Shown here in pieces: positions 6,005-7,592 of a DNA stretch of 7,592 bases. Made by a program: the position numbers and the translations under genes. The notes beneath the pieces were generated by a model. It made no database searches, had not been told where the DNA came from, and worked only from the letters and a program-made list of their open reading frames with translations. The DNA is from Oscillospiraceae bacterium (GTDB lineage: Bacteria > Bacillota > Clostridia > Oscillospirales > Oscillospiraceae), in the NCBI GenBank assembly GCA_016296565.1, contig JAEDJB010000090.1, forward strand, positions 1 to 7,592, given 5' to 3'. Position 1 is the stretch's first letter. Each line of letters begins with the position of its first letter.

Positions 6005-6031
6005 TAAGCACTCGACCTCGAAGAGTGAAAA
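6005..6031. promoter_or_regulatory. Degenerate second CIRCE-like inverted repeat in the hsp20 leader
   Basis: TAAGCACTC (6005-6013; eight of nine match the CIRCE left arm), exactly nine bases, then GAGTGAAAA (6023-6031; seven of nine match the right arm). The central GCACTC / GAGTG core and the N9 spacing are kept. It lies downstream of the presumed transcription start, centred about 117 bases from the perfect CIRCE. Confidence 0.5.
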
Positions 6032-6053
6032 TCAAAACTTGCTGACTCGCCTC

Positions 6054-6069
6054 CCCGGGACCTCCCGGG
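6054..6069 (+). other. CCCGGG hairpin in the hsp20 leader
   Basis: CCCGGG (6054-6059) and CCCGGG (6064-6069) can pair around an ACCT loop in the leader RNA. It is not followed by a T tract, so it is not a terminator. It may shield the leader 5' of the ribosome binding site. Confidence 0.4.
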
Positions 6070-6083
6070 TGACGGCCCGAAAT

Positions 6084-6102
6084 AGATCTGAAAAGGAGAT
6101 TT
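6084..6102 (+). promoter_or_regulatory. Weak hairpin partly masking the hsp20 ribosome binding site
   Basis: AGATCT (6084-6089) can pair with AGATTT (6097-6102), including one G-U pair, around the loop GAAAAGG. The ribosome binding site AAAAGGAGA (6091-6099) is thus half in the loop and half in a weak, AU-rich stem next to the start codon. Such an arrangement is typical of RNA thermometers on small heat-shock genes; here it is only a structural suggestion. Confidence 0.35.
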
Positions 6103-6104
6103 CT

Positions 6105-6536
6105 ATGATGTTTGGTATGATTCCGTTTTCCCGTCGCGACGACAACATGTTCGACCTGTTCGACAACTTTGAAAAGAATTTCTTCGGCAGCTCCAACAGC
6201 AGCATGCCCGCCTTCCGCACCGATATCCGGGACCTGGGCGACAAGTTCCTGATGGAAGCCGAGCTGCCCGGCTTTGACAAGGAAGACATTCAGCTGGATC
6301 TGAAGGACGGCTTCCTGACCATCAAGGCCCAGCACAAGGAGGCCCAGGACCAGAAGGATGCCCAGGGCAGCTACATCCGCCGGGAGCGGCGGATCGGCAC
6401 CTTCTCCCGCACCTTCGACATCAGCGGCATCGACGAGGCCGGCATCACCGCCTCCTACACCAACGGCATCCTGGCCCTGACCCTGCCCAAGCAGGCTCCC
6501 GTGGTTCCCGCCGCCCGCCAGATCGCCATCCACTAA
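6105..6536 (+). CDS. Small heat-shock protein, Hsp20/alpha-crystallin family
   Basis: The 143-residue product is an ATP-independent holdase that binds unfolding proteins in the cytoplasm and hands them to DnaK and ClpB. A short N-terminal arm with FGMIPF and Phe-rich DNMFDLFDNFEKNFFG (13-28) precedes the alpha-crystallin domain (about 38-129). That domain starts TDIRDLGDKFLMEAELPGF, includes DIQLDLKDGFLTIKAQ (61-76) and ends with the signature YTNGILALTLPK (118-129). The C-terminal tail has the I-x-I oligomerisation motif (I140-A-I142). Length is normal for the family. AAAAGGAGA (6091-6099) lies 5 bases before the ATG at 6105 and 8 bases before the adjacent in-frame ATG at 6108; either may be used. 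An upstream in-frame TTG at 6039 has no ribosome binding site and lies in the leader, so it is rejected. HrcA control is expected from the CIRCE upstream. Confidence 0.95.
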   Translation: MMFGMIPFSRRDDNMFDLFDNFEKNFFGSSNSSMPAFRTDIRDLGDKFLMEAELPGFDKEDIQLDLKDGFLTIKAQHKEAQDQKDAQGSYIRRERRIGTFSRTFDISGIDEAGITASYTNGILALTLPKQAPVVPAARQIAIH

Positions 6537-6550
6537 GCGCCTTTCCCCCA

Positions 6551-6569
6551 GCCGGGGAACCGCCCCGGC
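6551..6569 (+). other. GC-rich hairpin after hsp20, without a T tract
   Basis: GCCGGGG (6551-6557) pairs with CCCCGGC (6563-6569) around AACCG, 15 bases after the hsp20 stop codon. AAAATTAAG follows rather than a run of T, so it is unlikely to be an efficient intrinsic terminator. It could protect the hsp20 mRNA 3' end while allowing readthrough into clpB. Confidence 0.5.
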
Positions 6570-6583
6570 AAAATTAAGATACC

Positions 6584-6622
6584 ATACCTCCTGCACTCCA
6601 CACGTTACACTTGATACCTCCT
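6584..6622. repeat. Direct repeat ATACCTCCT, two copies 30 bp apart
   Basis: ATACCTCCT occurs at 6584-6592 and again at 6614-6622, a spacing of exactly 30 bp, about three helical turns. The second copy falls in the spacer of the candidate clpB promoter. The motif is not CIRCE or the CtsR heptad. On the minus strand it reads AGGAGGTAT, ribosome-binding-site-like, but no gene follows there. Confidence 0.45.
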
Positions 6623-6632
6623 ATTTTTTAAT
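6604..6632 (+). promoter_or_regulatory. Candidate sigma-A promoter of clpB
   Basis: GTTACA (6604-6609, four of six) and TTTAAT (6627-6632, five of six) are 17 bp apart. Transcription would start near 6639 at the head of a pyrimidine-rich tract (about 6633-6662), leaving a leader of about 110 bases. If this is not used, clpB must be read from the hsp20 promoter. Confidence 0.45.
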
Positions 6633-6683
6633 TTGCTCTCTTCTTACTCCTCTCTTTTCTCTAGTTTTCGCACCCCCAACGGC

Positions 6684-6709
6684 AGGGCGCCGGCGCATGC
6701 CGGCGCTCT
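6684..6709 (+). other. Strong GC-rich hairpin in the clpB leader
   Basis: An 11-bp stem, 6684-6694 with 6699-6709 including one G-U pair, closes on a GCAT loop. It ends 25 bases before the clpB ribosome binding site (AAAGGAG, 6735-6741). No T tract follows on either strand, so it is not an intrinsic terminator. A role in mRNA stability or translation is possible. Confidence 0.6.
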
Positions 6710-6750
6710 CGCCATGTGGGGCAATCTATCACACAAAGGAGTGAACTTGT

Positions 6751-7592
6751 ATGAACGCTGAAAAACTGACGCAGAAATCCGCCGAGGCCATCCGCACCGC
6801 CCAGGCCCTGGCGCAAGAATATGGCAACCCCCAGATTGAGCAGATCCACCTGCTCTGCGCCCTGCTGTCGGACGAGGCGGGGCTGATCCCCCAGCTGCTC
6901 TCCAGCATGGGTCTCACCCTCCCCTCCTTCATGGCCGCCGCCAAGGACCTGCTGGAGCGCCAGCCCCGGGTGTCCTCCTCCGGCCACGAGGCCGGGAAGG
7001 TCTACATTTCCACCGACACCGACAAGGCCCTGAACCGGGCGGAAAAGACCGCCGGGGAGATGAAGGACGAGTTCATCTCCGTGGAGCACCTGTTCCTGGG
7101 GCTGCTGGACACCGCCGACCGGGAGCTGAGCAAGCTCTTCTCGGACTACCGGGTCACAAGGGAGGGGGTTCTCCAGGCCCTCACCGCCGTCCGGGGCAAC
7201 CAGCGGGTTACGTCGGACAACCCGGAGGAGACCTACGACGCTCTGAAAAAATACGGCTCCGACCTGGTGGAGCGGGCCCGGCAGAACAAGCTGGACCCGG
7301 TGATCGGCCGGGACGACGAGATCCGCAACGTCATCCGCATCCTCTCCCGCAAGACCAAGAATAACCCCGTCCTCATCGGCGAGCCCGGCGTGGGCAAAAC
7401 CGCCATCGCCGAGGGTCTGGCCCAGCGGATTGTCAAGGGGGACGTGCCCGCCTCCCTGAAGGACAAGACCATCTTCGCCCTGGACATGGGGGCCCTGGTG
7501 GCCGGGGCCAAGTACCGGGGCGAGTTTGAGGAGCGGCTGAAGGCCGTCCTCAACGAGGTGAAGAAGTCCGAGGGGAAGATCATCCTCTTCAT
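6751..7592 (+). CDS. clpB: ClpB protein disaggregase (Hsp100, AAA+), N-terminal part, runs off the window
   Basis: The open frame codes for 280 residues before the window ends. The N-terminal Clp_N double repeat spans about 1-145 (EKLTQKSAEAIRTAQALAQEYGN, then FISVEHLFLGLLD at 108-120). The first ATPase domain follows, with the family lead-in LKKYGSDLVERARQNKLDPVIGRDDEI (165-191), Walker A GEPGVGKTA (210-218) and the substrate-pulling pore loop KYRGEFEERLK (254-264). The frame is cut just before the Walker B aspartate and glutamate. Full-length ClpB is about 860 residues, so some two thirds lie outside. ClpB threads aggregated proteins through its hexameric pore with DnaK help. LDPVIGRDDEIRNVIRILSRKTKNNP favours ClpB over ClpC, and no zinc-finger (ClpE) is seen, but the diagnostic middle domain is beyond the edge. 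The ATG follows AAAGGAG (6735-6741) by 9 bases. It lies 214 bases after hsp20. Confidence 0.92.
   Translation, partial: MNAEKLTQKSAEAIRTAQALAQEYGNPQIEQIHLLCALLSDEAGLIPQLLSSMGLTLPSFMAAAKDLLERQPRVSSSGHEAGKVYISTDTDKALNRAEKTAGEMKDEFISVEHLFLGLLDTADRELSKLFSDYRVTREGVLQALTAVRGNQRVTSDNPEETYDALKKYGSDLVERARQNKLDPVIGRDDEIRNVIRILSRKTKNNPVLIGEPGVGKTAIAEGLAQRIVKGDVPASLKDKTIFALDMGALVAGAKYRGEFEERLKAVLNEVKKSEGKIILF

Noticed and set aside
6039..6104. N-terminal extension of Hsp20 from a TTG at 6039
   Set aside because: No ribosome binding site precedes it, the extension has no family similarity, and a good site (6091-6099) directly precedes the ATGs at 6105 and 6108.
5895..6596. Open frame of 233 codons on the minus strand over hsp20
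   Set aside because: Antisense shadow of the Hsp20 gene that also runs through CIRCE-adjacent regulatory DNA; its apparent AGGAGG-like site comes from the ATACCTCCT repeat.
6537..6750. CtsR operator upstream of clpB
   Set aside because: The heptad repeat GGTCAAA with 3-base spacing was looked for on both strands and not found.

Overview
This window looks like chromosomal DNA of a spore-forming, Gram-positive member of the Clostridia, most like the GC-rich Oscillospiraceae (Flavonifractor / Intestinimonas / Pseudoflavonifractor type). The grounds are strong GC bias at third codon positions, AGGAGG-type ribosome binding sites before nearly every gene, sigma-A type promoters, a SpoIID-type sporulation protein, and a perfect CIRCE operator (the HrcA site of Gram-positive heat-shock genes). 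The taxonomic assignment is inference from style and content; no rRNA is present.

Layout. (1) Positions 6-293: a short secreted protein that seems to have lost its C-terminal part, followed by a strong terminator hairpin. (2) 362-950, minus strand: a Phd/YefM-type antitoxin and ParE/RelE-type toxin pair overlapping by 8 bases, AT-richer than its surroundings, with its own promoter and a candidate autoregulatory inverted repeat that reaches into the end of the next gene. (3) 1011-2760, minus strand: a two-gene operon of a membrane-anchored polysaccharide deacetylase followed 22 bases later by a SpoIID-family lytic transglycosylase. Together these suggest peptidoglycan remodelling during sporulation. 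(4) 3029-4372, plus strand: a UraA-type uracil permease with its own extended -10 promoter, divergent from the deacetylase operon. A bidirectional terminator separates it from (5) 4441-5634, minus strand: a fold type I PLP aminotransferase with a good promoter. (6) 5635-6104: a 470-base gene-free stretch holding the aminotransferase promoter, an 80-base palindromic repeat-like element, a perfect CIRCE, a promoter, a degenerate second CIRCE-like site and a leader with hairpins. (7) 6105-6536: an Hsp20 small heat-shock protein. (8) 6751 to the right edge: the N-terminal 280 residues of ClpB, the disaggregase that works with small heat-shock proteins and DnaK.

How the parts work together. Hsp20 binds unfolding proteins during stress and ClpB extracts them for refolding, so hsp20-clpB is a protein-quality-control locus, with HrcA as the expected repressor at CIRCE. 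The protein-coding content is of known families. The parts most worth a second look are regulatory: the paired perfect and degenerate CIRCE sites about 117 bases apart, the hairpin that partly masks the hsp20 ribosome binding site, the 30-base-spaced repeats at the presumed clpB promoter, and the palindromic intergenic element. I found no CRISPR array, tRNA, rRNA or transposase.
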